A DNA stretch of 64,000 bases from Leclercia sp. S52 (GTDB lineage: Bacteria > Pseudomonadota > Gammaproteobacteria > Enterobacterales > Enterobacteriaceae): positions 930,001-994,000 of the forward strand of contig NZ_CP152474.1 of the NCBI RefSeq assembly GCF_039727615.1. Reading direction: 5' to 3'. Below, in pieces: positions 31,424 through 39,885 of this stretch. The stretch's first letter is position 1. Every line of letters begins with the position of its first letter. The position numbers and the translations under genes were made by a program. Under the pieces are notes generated by a model. The model made no database searches and was not told the origin of the DNA. It was given only the letters and a program-made list of their open reading frames with translations.

Positions 31424-32095
31424 GATTTGAACTCCCCCCGCGGCGTCTTCGATGGCGTCCAGAATGTTGGCGTACGCCCCGCAGCGACAGATATTGCCGC
31501 TCATGCGTTCGCGAATTTCATCCGCCGTCATTTCCGGCGGGGAGACCAGATCGAGGGTAACGTGGCTGGGAATGCCCGCCTCAATCTCTTTCAGTACCGC
31601 GACAGAAGAGCAGATCTGCCCTGATGTGCAGTACCCGCACTGGAAACCATCGTGTTTGATAAATGCCGCCTGCATGGGGTGCAGGTTGTCAGGCGTACCC
31701 AGCCCTTCGATGGTGGTGATCTCGGCATCCTGATGCATGACAGCCAGCGTCAGGCAGGCGTTAATCCGGCGGCCCTCCACCAGAACCGTACAGGCCCCGC
31801 ACTGTCCGTGGTCACAGCCTTTTTTGGTGCCGGTAAGCTGTAAATTCTCGCGCAGCGCATCCAGCAGGGTGGTGCGCGTATCGACCTCAAGTTGCTGACT
31901 TTTGCCGTTGACGCGCAGCGTCAGGGGCATCATCTCCGGCGGGGGCGTGACGGCGGGCTCGCCCTCGGCCAGTGCGCCACAGGGGTAAACCGCCGCAGTT
32001 GCCGCCGCTGCGGCACTGACTTTGATCAGATCCCGTCGGGACAGGCTGAAATCGTGTTGCTGTCCGTTTTCAGGATATTCGCCTTGGTTGCTCAT
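31420..32095 (-). CDS. paoA: Periplasmic aldehyde oxidoreductase, [2Fe-2S] subunit PaoA
   Basis: About 224 residues. Tat signal ([20 protein letters not shown]) that exports the assembled PaoABC trimer. First cluster: [21 protein letters not shown]; second cluster: [12 protein letters not shown] and CRCGAY. As written it runs into PaoB ([14 protein letters not shown]). Removing one C from the C6 run 31434-31439 gives EDAAGEFKS and a stop at 31420-31422, matching the E. coli PaoA ending and leaving a four-base overlap with paoB. I therefore treat the fusion as artefact. GGAGG precedes ATG 32095. First gene of paoABCD-mocA. Confidence 0.92.
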
Positions 32096-32259
32096 GCCAG
32101 GCCTCCGGTATTTAAAGGGGGATAAAAAAGAAAGAGGGTGCGACTGTGTCGTCTGATTTTTAAACGTTAAGCATAGACGGCGATGGGAGCGGGATTATTC
32201 TTAAATCGTGAATGCTGTTATGAGGTGAGGAGATAAGTGGGCGATGGGAATCCAGAAAT

Positions 32260-32286
32260 GCCTGTCTGTTGTTAAAACAGACAGGC
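32260..32286 (-). terminator. Terminator-like hairpin after the ubiD-type gene
   Basis: GCCTGTCTGTT (32260-32270) and AACAGACAGGC (32276-32286), an 11-bp perfect stem with a 5-nt loop just past the decarboxylase stop. The rest of the 32096-32295 gap should hold the paoA promoter; I see no clear operator. Confidence 0.7.
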
Positions 32287-32295
32287 TTAAGAGAC

Positions 32296-33762
32296 TTATA
32301 GCTCCGTTGGCCAGTTCTCCAGCACCCGCTGACGCACCTCTTCCGGATAGCCCTGCTCGAACGAGGCATGCAGATGGCGGGTGGACTGCAGCGTATCAAA
32401 CACCACTTTTGCCCCCTTACCGGCCACGTACTCTTCTTCTTCATAACACTGCGGCAAGCGGATCACGCGCTGATCGTCGAACACCACGCGGCGGCCAACC
32501 GGGTGAACGCGGGTTGAGAGCACCCACACCACTTCACGCAGATTAGTCGGATCAAAATCATCATCCACCACGTAGACCTTCGGAATAAACACCATCGCGT
32601 CGGTCTTAAACAGCACTTCACCAATGCGCTGCGCCAGCGCCTCGCTGGAAACGCCCGGCAGCAGCTCGCGCCAGTTCTGCGGCACTACCACCAGCAGCCA
32701 GTGGACGGTCGAATCTTCCGGGATCCAGGCGGTGACAACAGGCAGCTCCGCTTCACGCAGATACGTCAGGGCATCGGCGGCCAGCCCCATCGCCCACAGG
32801 GTGTGCGATTCGTCGGTCGGGCGGCCGGTGATCGACATCGGCCAGATCGGGTCGTCCCGGTGGGTAATGGTCTCGACGTGGAAGGTCGGTTGGGCAGAAG
32901 AACCCTCGCCAAGATAGCCGCCGTACTCGCCGTACGGGCCTTCCTCGCAATCGCGCTCAATAGAGACATGGCCCTCAATCACAATCTCTGCCGTGGCAGG
33001 CACGTCCAGATCGATACTGACCGCCTTTACCACCGGCACCGGCTCACCCGCCAGGGTACCGATGTAATCCGCCTCGTCGGCATGGGCCGGGATCGGAATA
33101 CCGGAAACGCAGGAGATCGCCGGAGCCGGGCCCTGCACCAGGGCGTAAGGCATCGGCTGGCCGAGCTTGACCCACTCAGTCCAGATCTGGCCGATATGCT
33201 GGCTCGGCACAATCAGCCCCACCATCCGTTTGCCGTCGACCTTCATCACGCGGGCGATGGACCAGTTCACCCATTTGCCGTCCGGCGTTTTGACGATCAG
33301 CGTGCCCCAGGTATTGGCATAGCGACCGCCGTCCTTGTCGTGGGCAAAGGGGATCGGGAAGCGATCAAGGTTCGCCTCTTCACCACGCAGGATGTTCTGA
33401 TGACACAGGGCATCCGCAGAAGCCACCCGCACCGGTGGAATGCCGGGCTTATGGCGCGCCGCCGACAGCGCTTCGACAATCTGCGGCCCGGTGGACTCGG
33501 GGGCCAGGCCGAGCGACATCGCCACGCGGGCATAAGGTATCTCCTGACGGGAGGAGAGGCTGGCCGGGGCACCGAACAGGCGGAAACCGGGGGCTACACC
33601 TGCCACCTTGTGGAACAGCGGGGCAGGGGACTGGATCTCATAGCTGCGGCGGGTAATGGCACTGGGTTCAAAATCGCCGTCCACTTCGCGGGTCACGTGC
33701 ATGATGTCGCCCATGGCGTCGAGGGCATCGATATAACTGCGTAAATCACCGTAATAGTTCAT
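32296..33762 (-). CDS. UbiD-family decarboxylase (hydroxyarylic acid decarboxylase large subunit-like)
   Basis: A 488-residue prenyl-FMN-dependent (de)carboxylase. ATG 33762 follows AAGGAGAGCCTG and is preferred over the longer frame from 33801. UbiD motifs: TWGTLIVKTPDGKWVNWSIARVM, IPIPAHADEADYIG, the catalytic region EIVIEGHVSIERDCEEGPYGEYGGYLG (Glu-Arg-Glu-type active site) and PKVYVVDDDFDPTNLREVVW. It most resembles the C subunits (YclC/EcdC/BsdC) that decarboxylate 4-hydroxybenzoate, vanillate or protocatechuate. The partner ubiX-type gene is 10 bp upstream. The small third subunit (YclD/BsdD) is not seen. Confidence 0.9.
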   Translation of the reverse strand: MNYYGDLRSYIDALDAMGDIMHVTREVDGDFEPSAITRRSYEIQSPAPLFHKVAGVAPGFRLFGAPASLSSRQEIPYARVAMSLGLAPESTGPQIVEALSAARHKPGIPPVRVASADALCHQNILRGEEANLDRFPIPFAHDKDGGRYANTWGTLIVKTPDGKWVNWSIARVMKVDGKRMVGLIVPSQHIGQIWTEWVKLGQPMPYALVQGPAPAISCVSGIPIPAHADEADYIGTLAGEPVPVVKAVSIDLDVPATAEIVIEGHVSIERDCEEGPYGEYGGYLGEGSSAQPTFHVETITHRDDPIWPMSITGRPTDESHTLWAMGLAADALTYLREAELPVVTAWIPEDSTVHWLLVVVPQNWRELLPGVSSEALAQRIGEVLFKTDAMVFIPKVYVVDDDFDPTNLREVVWVLSTRVHPVGRRVVFDDQRVIRLPQCYEEEEYVAGKGAKVVFDTLQSTRHLHASFEQGYPEEVRQRVLENWPTEL

Positions 33763-33772
33763 CAGGCTCTCC

Positions 33773-34348
33773 TTAAGCCGTGGGGGCGGAGTGAGGTTCA
33801 CCCCAGCGTTTTGTTAAAGCGTTATCCAGGCCGAACTGATCCAGAATGCGCGACACAAAGTGGTTGATGATGTCGTCAGTGCTGGTGGGGTTGTTATAGA
33901 AGGCGGGCATCGGCGGCAGCATCATAGCCCCGGCGCGGGTCAGGGCGAGCATGTTCTCCAGATGGATGGCGTTGAGCGGCGATTCGCGCGGCACCAGCAC
34001 CAGCTTGCGCTGCTCTTTCAGGGTCACGTCGGCGGCGCGGGCGATCAGGCCATCGCCGTAGCCGCAGCGGATGGCGGCGAGGGTTTTCATGCTGCACGGC
34101 ACCACGATCATCCCGTCGACGCGAAAGGAGCCGCTGGAGATGGCCGCCGCCTGATCGTGCTCGCTGTAAGTCTTCGAGGCGAGCGCGATAACCTCCTGTA
34201 CACTGTAGGGCGTTTCCAGTTGAATGGTGGCGCGCGCCCATTTGGAGATGATCAAATGCGTTTCGACGTCCAGATCCTTTAGCGCGGCCAGTAAACGAAC
34301 GCCAATTGCAGCGCCAGTAGCGCCAGTCATGCCTACAACAAGCTTCAT
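33773..34348 (-). CDS. UbiX/Pad1-family flavin prenyltransferase
   Basis: A 191-residue enzyme that makes prenylated FMN, the cofactor of the adjacent UbiD-type decarboxylase. FMN-binding motif VVGMTGATGAAIGVRLLAAL, SKWARATIQLET, ISSGSFRVDGMIVVPCSMKTLAAI, LVPRESPLNAIHLENMLALTRAGAMMLPPMPAFY. It closely matches the E. coli O157 Pad1/EcdB pattern. Start ATG 34348 (MKLVVGMTGA) is chosen by homology; an in-frame ATG at 34375 overlaps the operator. Confidence 0.9.
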   Translation of the reverse strand: MKLVVGMTGATGAAIGVRLLAALKDLDVETHLIISKWARATIQLETPYSVQEVIALASKTYSEHDQAAAISSGSFRVDGMIVVPCSMKTLAAIRCGYGDGLIARAADVTLKEQRKLVLVPRESPLNAIHLENMLALTRAGAMMLPPMPAFYNNPTSTDDIINHFVSRILDQFGLDNALTKRWGEPHSAPTA

Positions 34349-34376
34349 GCGGGTTCCCGGAATGTGTTCTTTCATG

Positions 34377-34413
34377 TATAGTTTGAGTTCAAACTGTTTG
34401 TGCTCGAACTATA
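34377..34413. promoter_or_regulatory. MarR-type nested operator between ubiX-type and marR-type genes
   Basis: AGTTTGA-GT-TCAAACT (34380-34395) is a perfect inner dyad. A wider dyad TATAGTTTGAG / CTCGAACTATA (34377-34387 with 34403-34413, one mismatch) surrounds it. It sits between two divergent genes, the usual place for a MarR site. Confidence 0.65.
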
Positions 34414-34444
34414 TGTTTGTCGTTTTCAGGAGTCAAGAGAGTCG

Positions 34445-34906
34445 ATGGCAGAAAATCGCGACTTAATCTTTGCCGCGCCCCTGTGGCCGCACGGCGATTG
34501 TTCATTAATGCACCTGATGCGCCGCGCAGGGCAGCATTCCACCACCTGCTGGAGCCAGTGCGTCGATACCGGGTTATCTGCCGTGCAGTACGCCATACTG
34601 GTAGTGCTGGCGGAAGAAACCACCTGCGACCAGCAAACGCTGGGGAGCCGCGCCGGGTTTGATAAAGCCACCGGCACCTATGTGATTGATCGTATGACCA
34701 AAAGCGGGTTACTGACGGTAGAGACCGATCCCGCCAACCGCCGCCGCAAGCTGGTCTCCATGACCGCAGAGGGCGAGGCGATGCTGGCCCGGATGATTGA
34801 GCAGGCCATAAGCGCCGAGAAGATGATTACCGCTGGTCTGAATACCCAGGATATCGCTGACCTGAAGCGTCTGCTGAGCAAGCTGGGGGGGATTGCAGGA
34901 GCCTGA
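34445..34906 (+). CDS. MarR-family regulator of the decarboxylase genes (probable)
   Basis: About 153 residues. Winged-HTH core: GLSAVQYAILVVLAEETTCDQQTLGSRAGFDKATGTYVIDRMTKSGLLTVETDPANRRRKLVSMTAEG, with the DxRxxx wing typical of MarR. ATG 34445 (MAENRDLIF) fits better than upstream 34400. A G7 run at 34885-34891 lies seven codons before the stop; if it is over-called like others in this window, the protein would instead end about 34934 and overlap the next gene. Divergent from ubiX across a nested dyad; phenolic acid-responsive derepression is inferred from context. Confidence 0.88.
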   Translation: MAENRDLIFAAPLWPHGDCSLMHLMRRAGQHSTTCWSQCVDTGLSAVQYAILVVLAEETTCDQQTLGSRAGFDKATGTYVIDRMTKSGLLTVETDPANRRRKLVSMTAEGEAMLARMIEQAISAEKMITAGLNTQDIADLKRLLSKLGGIAGA

Positions 34907-36036
34907 TGACTATGCCTCCAACGAAATTGCCTGACAGTGAGCCGAAGCCCGATCTGACGATCGGCTTTCTGCTGATGAAGCACTTTACGCTGGCCTCGGT
35001 GGCGGGGCTGGTGGAGTCCCTGCGCTTTGCGGCGGACGAGTCCTTCTCCAGCCGGCAGATCTTCTGCCGCTGGGAGTGGATGACCTGCGATGACCAGCCG
35101 ATTACCGCCAGCTGCGGCCTGCCGGTGTCACCCACCGCTAAGCTCGATTTCTCAAAAGAGTGGGATTACTTCGTGGTCGCGGGCGGACTGCTGGAAGAGA
35201 CCCGCCAGTCGCCGGAGTGGCTGTTGCAGGCCCTGCGGGACCTGCATGCCCGCAATATCCCGATCATTACCCTGTGCAGCGGGGCCTTTGTCGCCGGTAA
35301 CGCCGGGCTGCTGGACGGTCGCCACTGCGCGATCCACTTCACCACCCGGGATGAGTTCCGGCTGCGCTTCCCGAAAGCCATTCCGGTGATCGATAAAACC
35401 TACATCAAGGACGGCGGGATTATCTCCTGTCCGGGCGGCACGGCGATTGACCTGGCGGCGGATCTGATCCGCCAGCACTGCGGGCTGGTGCGCTCGCAAA
35501 AGGTGCTGAAATATCTGCTGGTGGATGAGGTGCCCACGCCAAAAACGAAGCACAAAGCGTCGCTCAGCGAACCCGACGTTTACGAGAACCCGCTGGTCAC
35601 CAGGGTGATTGAGTTTATGAAGCACCATCTCGACTCGCCGGTGCCGCTGGCGGAAGTGGCAGAGTTTGCCGGGGTAACCTTCCGCCAGCTCAATCTGATC
35701 TTTACCCAGTGTACCGGCCACTCGGCGGCGGTGTACTGGCGGCGGATGCGCCTTGAGCAGGCGCGTAAGCTGATGGCCGACTCCAGCAACAGCATTAACG
35801 CCATTGCCACCGCCACCGGTTTTGCGGATGCCTCGCACCTGATCGCCTGGTTCCGTAAGCAGTACGGTGAAACCCCCCAGTTCGTTCAGAAAGCGGCGCA
35901 GGGATGTGGAAAAACTGGTGAAAGAGTAAAGGGCCATTGCCCGGCGGCGCTTCGCTTGCACGGGCCTACAGGTTTTGTAGGCCGGGTAAGCGCAGCGCCA
36001 CCCGGCGGCACTTTTTACGGACGTTACAGCATATGA
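34906..36036 (+). CDS. GlxA-type AraC-family regulator (DJ-1/PfpI + HTH), C-terminal tail suspect
   Basis: N-terminal DJ-1/PfpI-like domain (about 15-190: TIGFLLMKHFTLASVAGLVESLRFA, FVVAGGLLEET, TLCSGAFVAGNAGLLDGR, CPGGTAIDLAADLI) and C-terminal AraC HTH (about 225-325: DSPVPLAEVAEFAGVTFRQLNLIFTQCTGHSAAVYWRRMRLEQARKLM, INAIATATGFADASHLIAWFRKQYGETP). As written the last about 35 residues are translated from the REP element (HCPAALRLHGPTGFVGRVS). Removing one G from GGG at 35901-35903 gives AQDVEKLVKE and a stop at 35927-35929, ahead of the repeat. Likely controls the neighbouring transport and catabolic genes; effector unknown. Confidence 0.87.
   Translation: MTMPPTKLPDSEPKPDLTIGFLLMKHFTLASVAGLVESLRFAADESFSSRQIFCRWEWMTCDDQPITASCGLPVSPTAKLDFSKEWDYFVVAGGLLEETRQSPEWLLQALRDLHARNIPIITLCSGAFVAGNAGLLDGRHCAIHFTTRDEFRLRFPKAIPVIDKTYIKDGGIISCPGGTAIDLAADLIRQHCGLVRSQKVLKYLLVDEVPTPKTKHKASLSEPDVYENPLVTRVIEFMKHHLDSPVPLAEVAEFAGVTFRQLNLIFTQCTGHSAAVYWRRMRLEQARKLMADSSNSINAIATATGFADASHLIAWFRKQYGETPQFVQKAAQGCGKTGERVKGHCPAALRLHGPTGFVGRVSAAPPGGTFYGRYSI
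35939..36006. repeat. REP/BIME pair
   Basis: Two inverted REP units, GCCCGGCGGCGCTTCG.. and GTAGGCCGGGTAAGCGCAGC.., separated by a short T-rich linker. One of seven REP loci in this window with the same GCCGGGTGGCG / GTAGGCCGGGTAAG cores. Confidence 0.9.
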
Positions 36037-37406
36037 CGCTTCGCCATCGGCCCTGGCGCACTCGCTTTCTGTGACGGGGTGTCATCCAGCGAAGCCGCAT
36101 CTGCCAGGCTGCGGGCGTTGGTTTCCGGTGCCAGCCACCAGGAGACAGCTAAGCCCACAAAGGTGATCGCCGCGGCGATATACATGGTGGTGCCGATCCC
36201 CAGGCTCTGCAGCGAGGCAGGCACCAGCCAGGTCCCGACCGCGGCACCAATGCGTGACAGCGAGGTTCCCACGCCTACCGCACCGGCACGGATCTCTGTC
36301 GGGAAGATCTCGTTCGGATAGACCAACTGCAGCACCTGCGCCCCACCGATAAACAGCGCGTAGGCCCCAAACATCAGCAGAATGATCATCGACGGACCAT
36401 CACGCAGCAGGCCCAGCAGCAGCAGCGCCAGTCCCGACCAGAGGAAGCTTTGCAGCAGCAGCTTGCGGCGACCCAGGGTGTTCACCAGCCGGGTGGCGAT
36501 AATGCAGCCGACCACGAACAGCAGGGTGATGGCAACCGAACCGTATGAAGCCCATTTGCCGCTGAGGTGCAGGGCATCCAGCACTTTCGGCGCAAAGGCA
36601 TACACCGCAAACACCGGGATCACCGAGCAGGTCCAGAAGATGGTCACGAAAGCCATGCGTTTGCCGTAACCCGAGTGCAGCAGGTTGAAGAAGGAGAGGT
36701 TTTTGCTTTCCGTCTGCTCCGGCAGATTGTCCAGGCCAAAATCAGGGCCATACACCTTGCGAATGATCGCTTCGGCTTCGGCGTGACGGCCTTTGCTGAT
36801 CAGCCAGCGCGGGGATTCCGGGGTGCCCATACGCACCAGAAACAGCAGCGCACCAATGACCGCCGTGCTCGCCAGGGTCAGGCGCCAGGCGTCCGGGCCG
36901 CCAAAGTGCAGCAGCGCTTCACCGGTCATATAGGCCGTGGCGGCACCGGCAAACCACAGGATGGTGAGGGTCGCCAGGCACGGCCCGCGGTTTTTCTTCG
37001 GCAGAAACTCCACCAGGAAGGCGGTCGCCACCGGGTACTCAATGCCCACCGCCACGCCGTTTAAAAAGCGCAGGGCAAACAGCATCTCGCCGCTCTGCAC
37101 CCAGTATTGCGCCACGGAGCAGACCACAAACAGCGTCGGACCGACGAAATAGAGCATCCGTCTGCCCAGTCGGTCGGTGAGGGCGCCGCCAATAAAACCA
37201 CCAAAGAAGATGCCGATCAGCGCCGAGGCGACAATCAGGCCCTCCCAGAAGGCGGTCAGCCCCAGGGCCGGGGAGACCTTCATCATGGCGATGCCGATAA
37301 TGCTCAGCACATAACCATCGACGAAGGAGCCGCCGCCGGAGCGAACGGTCAGCAGACGGTGAAAGCGGTTGAGTGGTACGTCTTCAACAGAAACGGTATT
37401 TGACAT
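36024..37406 (-). CDS. MFS transporter, aromatic acid/sugar porter type
   Basis: A 460-residue, 12-TM carrier. MFS motif A: GGALTDRLGRRMLYFVG; second-half counterpart: ATRLVNTLGRRKLLLQS; sugar-porter-like RFLNGVAVGIEYPVATAFLVEFLPKKNRG and TPESPRWLISKGRHAEAEAIIRKVYG before the central loop; PNEIFPTEIRAGAVGVGTSLSRIGAA near TM10. It probably imports a small organic acid, related to the adjacent catabolic genes. The 3' end reaches the REP pair shared with the convergent glxA-type gene. A perfect 10-bp dyad lies upstream. Confidence 0.87.
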   Translation of the reverse strand: MSNTVSVEDVPLNRFHRLLTVRSGGGSFVDGYVLSIIGIAMMKVSPALGLTAFWEGLIVASALIGIFFGGFIGGALTDRLGRRMLYFVGPTLFVVCSVAQYWVQSGEMLFALRFLNGVAVGIEYPVATAFLVEFLPKKNRGPCLATLTILWFAGAATAYMTGEALLHFGGPDAWRLTLASTAVIGALLFLVRMGTPESPRWLISKGRHAEAEAIIRKVYGPDFGLDNLPEQTESKNLSFFNLLHSGYGKRMAFVTIFWTCSVIPVFAVYAFAPKVLDALHLSGKWASYGSVAITLLFVVGCIIATRLVNTLGRRKLLLQSFLWSGLALLLLGLLRDGPSMIILLMFGAYALFIGGAQVLQLVYPNEIFPTEIRAGAVGVGTSLSRIGAAVGTWLVPASLQSLGIGTTMYIAAAITFVGLAVSWWLAPETNARSLADAASLDDTPSQKASAPGPMAKRHML

Positions 37407-37455
37407 GGTAACTCCTGTCTTTCCCCGATATCGTTGAATTAATGGGTCACAGCAG

Positions 37456-37487
37456 GAATAAACATCACTAGCGATGAATGTTTATTC
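37456..37487. promoter_or_regulatory. Long dyad upstream of the MFS gene
   Basis: GAATAAACAT (37456-37465) and ATGTTTATTC (37478-37487), perfect 10-bp arms 12 bp apart, about 50-80 bp upstream of the start codon. Probable regulator site; which protein binds is unknown. Confidence 0.5.
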
Positions 37488-37671
37488 AGGCCGAGCGAAA
37501 CCGCTTTCCATTAATCAATCGATTACGGAATAAATATAGGTCTAAGAAGGTTCAAGCGTTAAATAAAAGTGTGCGTTATTTCGCGTAATTCATGGCAAAT
37601 ACTCCTCCGCTGCATGATGGTCGGATAAGATGTTATTTATATTTATTATGTTGTTACTGTGTTTGTTATTT

Positions 37672-38583
37672 TTAAGATGCTTCGTCAGATAATCGTTTTA
37701 CAGCAACCGTACGCGTCGACCACCAGCAGATCAGCGATCCGAGGCTGACCATTGCCGTTCCCTGCCAGAAGGCCAGGGTCAGGTGCGAATCCAGCATAAA
37801 GGCCGCCAGCACTGCCGAGATAATCGGAATAAAGTAGGACGCCGCCGCCAGCACCGTGACGTTGCCGTGCAGGATCCCGACGTTCCAGGCGGCGTAGCCA
37901 AAGCCCATCGCCATCGCCGCCAGCATCAGACTGATCCACGCATGCCACGACAGATTAAATTCCGGCTGGGGTGAGGTGAGATATTTCACCCACAGCGTCA
38001 GCGCCGTTAAGATAAAGAACAAGGTAATACCGTTATTTCCCTGAGCGATACGTTGGGTAACTACGCAATAAATCGCCCAGATCACCGCTCCGCTGAATGC
38101 CAGCCCGTAACTCAACGGATTATCCATAACGTTATTCATCATCTCCGTCAGCGAAAATCCGTTATCGCCACCTAATACCCGGCCTATTCCGACGATGGCT
38201 AAAATCACCCCAGGAATAATTAACGGGCTGGTTTTCTGCCGGTTAACAATCACCGCCAGTAAAATGGTCATGCTCGGCCAGAGATAATTCACCATCCCCA
38301 CTTCAATCGCCTGCCGCCCGGAGTGGGTAAAGCCCAGCGACAGCGACAGGCACAGCTCATAGCAGACGAACAGCACACTGCCAATGATGAGGTAGCTCAC
38401 CGGGAACCTTTTGATCTTCGGAAAGCCAAGGGTAAACAGAAGCAGTACCGCGCTGCAGGTGTAGATCAGTGCCGCCCCGCCCACCGGGCCAAAGCCTTCG
38501 CTCACGCTTTTAATCAGGCCGACTATCGCGCTCCAGAGCAGGATGGCGATCAGGCCGATAAGTGTCGCTTTCTTATGGGGCAT
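37672..38583 (-). CDS. YddG-family (DMT/EamA) exporter
   Basis: A 303-residue, 10-TM drug/metabolite transporter. It follows E. coli YddG closely: KATLIGLIAILLWSAIVGLIKSVSEG, GPVGGAALIYTCSAVLLLFTLGFPKI, QAIEVGMVNYLWPSMTILLAV, RVLGGDNGFS, NPLSYGLAF..IWAIYCVVTQ, YAAWNVGILHGNVTVLAAASYFIPI. YddG exports aromatic amino acids and methyl viologen. Given the level of divergence this may be a paralogue rather than the yddG orthologue, so no symbol is given. Confidence 0.87.
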   Translation of the reverse strand: MPHKKATLIGLIAILLWSAIVGLIKSVSEGFGPVGGAALIYTCSAVLLLFTLGFPKIKRFPVSYLIIGSVLFVCYELCLSLSLGFTHSGRQAIEVGMVNYLWPSMTILLAVIVNRQKTSPLIIPGVILAIVGIGRVLGGDNGFSLTEMMNNVMDNPLSYGLAFSGAVIWAIYCVVTQRIAQGNNGITLFFILTALTLWVKYLTSPQPEFNLSWHAWISLMLAAMAMGFGYAAWNVGILHGNVTVLAAASYFIPIISAVLAAFMLDSHLTLAFWQGTAMVSLGSLICWWSTRTVAVKRLSDEAS

Positions 38584-38852
38584 ACCCTGTACCTCTGTTT
38601 ACATTTTGGTCACAATCCGGCGTTCCGGTGTGCCGCTTTGTTAAATTATGGTTAACCACAGCATTAAAACTATGCCGCCGGAAAGGCGCTGTAAATACGT
38701 CTCAGAGGGTGATAAGTCGGGAATGTGATCGCTATCGGAAATCATATAGAAAATTACTACGACGAAATAAAGTATTTAATTTATTGATTTATAAAATATA
38801 AATTTTCAGTGTTTGTCAAAATCTTCTGTTATTACGTATTTACGTTGTATTT

Positions 38853-38863
38853 TTGATGTATAC
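38853..38863. promoter_or_regulatory. GntR-type site upstream of the lyase gene
   Basis: TTGATGTATACA lies in the AT-rich region upstream of the DHDPS-family gene. The same string opens the dyad at 42598-42622 before the FAD-oxidoreductase gene. GntR/FadR-type regulators bind similar GTATAC-like cores, and a FadR-type gene lies between. The rest of the 38584-38979 gap is AT-rich with no gene that I see. Confidence 0.4.
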
Positions 38864-38979
38864 AAAAAATATTCATTCATTGACCTTTTCCCTCCCCGTA
38901 TGCAAATTTTTAACAAACGCAGTCCATCAGGGTTGCGTAGCAGACTGTGATGGTCGTGAATTCCCCCCTGGAGGTTATC

Positions 38980-39876
38980 GTGTTGACATTTGAAGGTATC
39001 TACACCCCGGCAATTACCCCTTACGCAGCCGATGGCAGCATTGATTTTGCACGCTTTTCCGACGTGTTGGAGTCGCTGATCGAGGCCCGCGTTCACGGCA
39101 TCATCATTGGTGGCTCTACCGGTGAATACTACGCGCAGAGCCCGGAAGAGCGTAAAGCGCTGGTGGAACACGCCCGCCAGGTGATTGGCACCCGCCTGCC
39201 GCTGATTGTCGGCACCGGTGCGATCCGTACTGAAGACGCGGTGGACTACGCCAAACATGCCCGTGAGGCCAAAGCCGATGCCATTCTGGTGACCTCACCG
39301 CCGTACGCCCTGCCGACCGAGCTGGAGAACGCCCATCACGCGTTGACCGTGGATAAAGCCGCCCAGCTGCCGATCATGCTTTACAACTACCCGGGCCGCA
39401 TGGGCATCACCATGGGCGAGACCTATTTCCGCGAAGTGAGCCGCTCATCAAACGTGGTCGCCATTAAAGAGAGCTCCGGCGATTTTAATAACCTGCACCT
39501 GCTGGCCTGTAAGTTCCCGAACATCGCGCTCTCCTGCGGCTGGGACGATCAGGCCCTCGAGTTCTTCGCCTGGGGCGCGCAAAGCTGGGTTTGTGCCGGC
39601 TCCAACTTTATCCCGCGTGAACACGTGGCGCTGTATGAAGCCTGCGTGGTGGAGAAAGACTTCGCCAAAGGCCGCAAGATCATGGCCGCGATGATGCCGC
39701 TGATGAACTTCCTCGACGGCGGCAAGTTCGTGCAGTCGATCCGTTACGGCTGCGAGCTGAACGGCCTGACTTCCGGCACGGTGCGCGCGCCGCTGCAGGA
39801 TCTGAATGAAGAAGAGAAAGTGCAGCTGAAAGCGGTAATTGCCGATGTGAAACGCAACGTCGCTGCGGCGCTGTAA
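38980..39876 (+). CDS. DapA/DHDPS-family lyase
   Basis: About 298 residues of class I aldolase/lyase fold (dihydrodipicolinate synthase, N-acetylneuraminate lyase, KDG aldolase, YagE). Motifs: GIIIGGSTGEYYAQSPEER (carboxylate binding), YNYPGRMGITM (catalytic Tyr) and VVAIKESSGD (Schiff-base Lys). The start is probably GTG 38980 (or TTG 38983) behind GGAGG at 38970-38974, not the ATG at 38950, which lies upstream of the ribosome-binding site. It is followed after 9 bp by an aldehyde dehydrogenase gene. In such pairs the lyase makes a semialdehyde or aldehyde that the dehydrogenase oxidises; the substrate is not proven. Confidence 0.87.
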   Translation: MLTFEGIYTPAITPYAADGSIDFARFSDVLESLIEARVHGIIIGGSTGEYYAQSPEERKALVEHARQVIGTRLPLIVGTGAIRTEDAVDYAKHAREAKADAILVTSPPYALPTELENAHHALTVDKAAQLPIMLYNYPGRMGITMGETYFREVSRSSNVVAIKESSGDFNNLHLLACKFPNIALSCGWDDQALEFFAWGAQSWVCAGSNFIPREHVALYEACVVEKDFAKGRKIMAAMMPLMNFLDGGKFVQSIRYGCELNGLTSGTVRAPLQDLNEEEKVQLKAVIADVKRNVAAAL

Positions 39877-39885
39877 GGAGGCACT

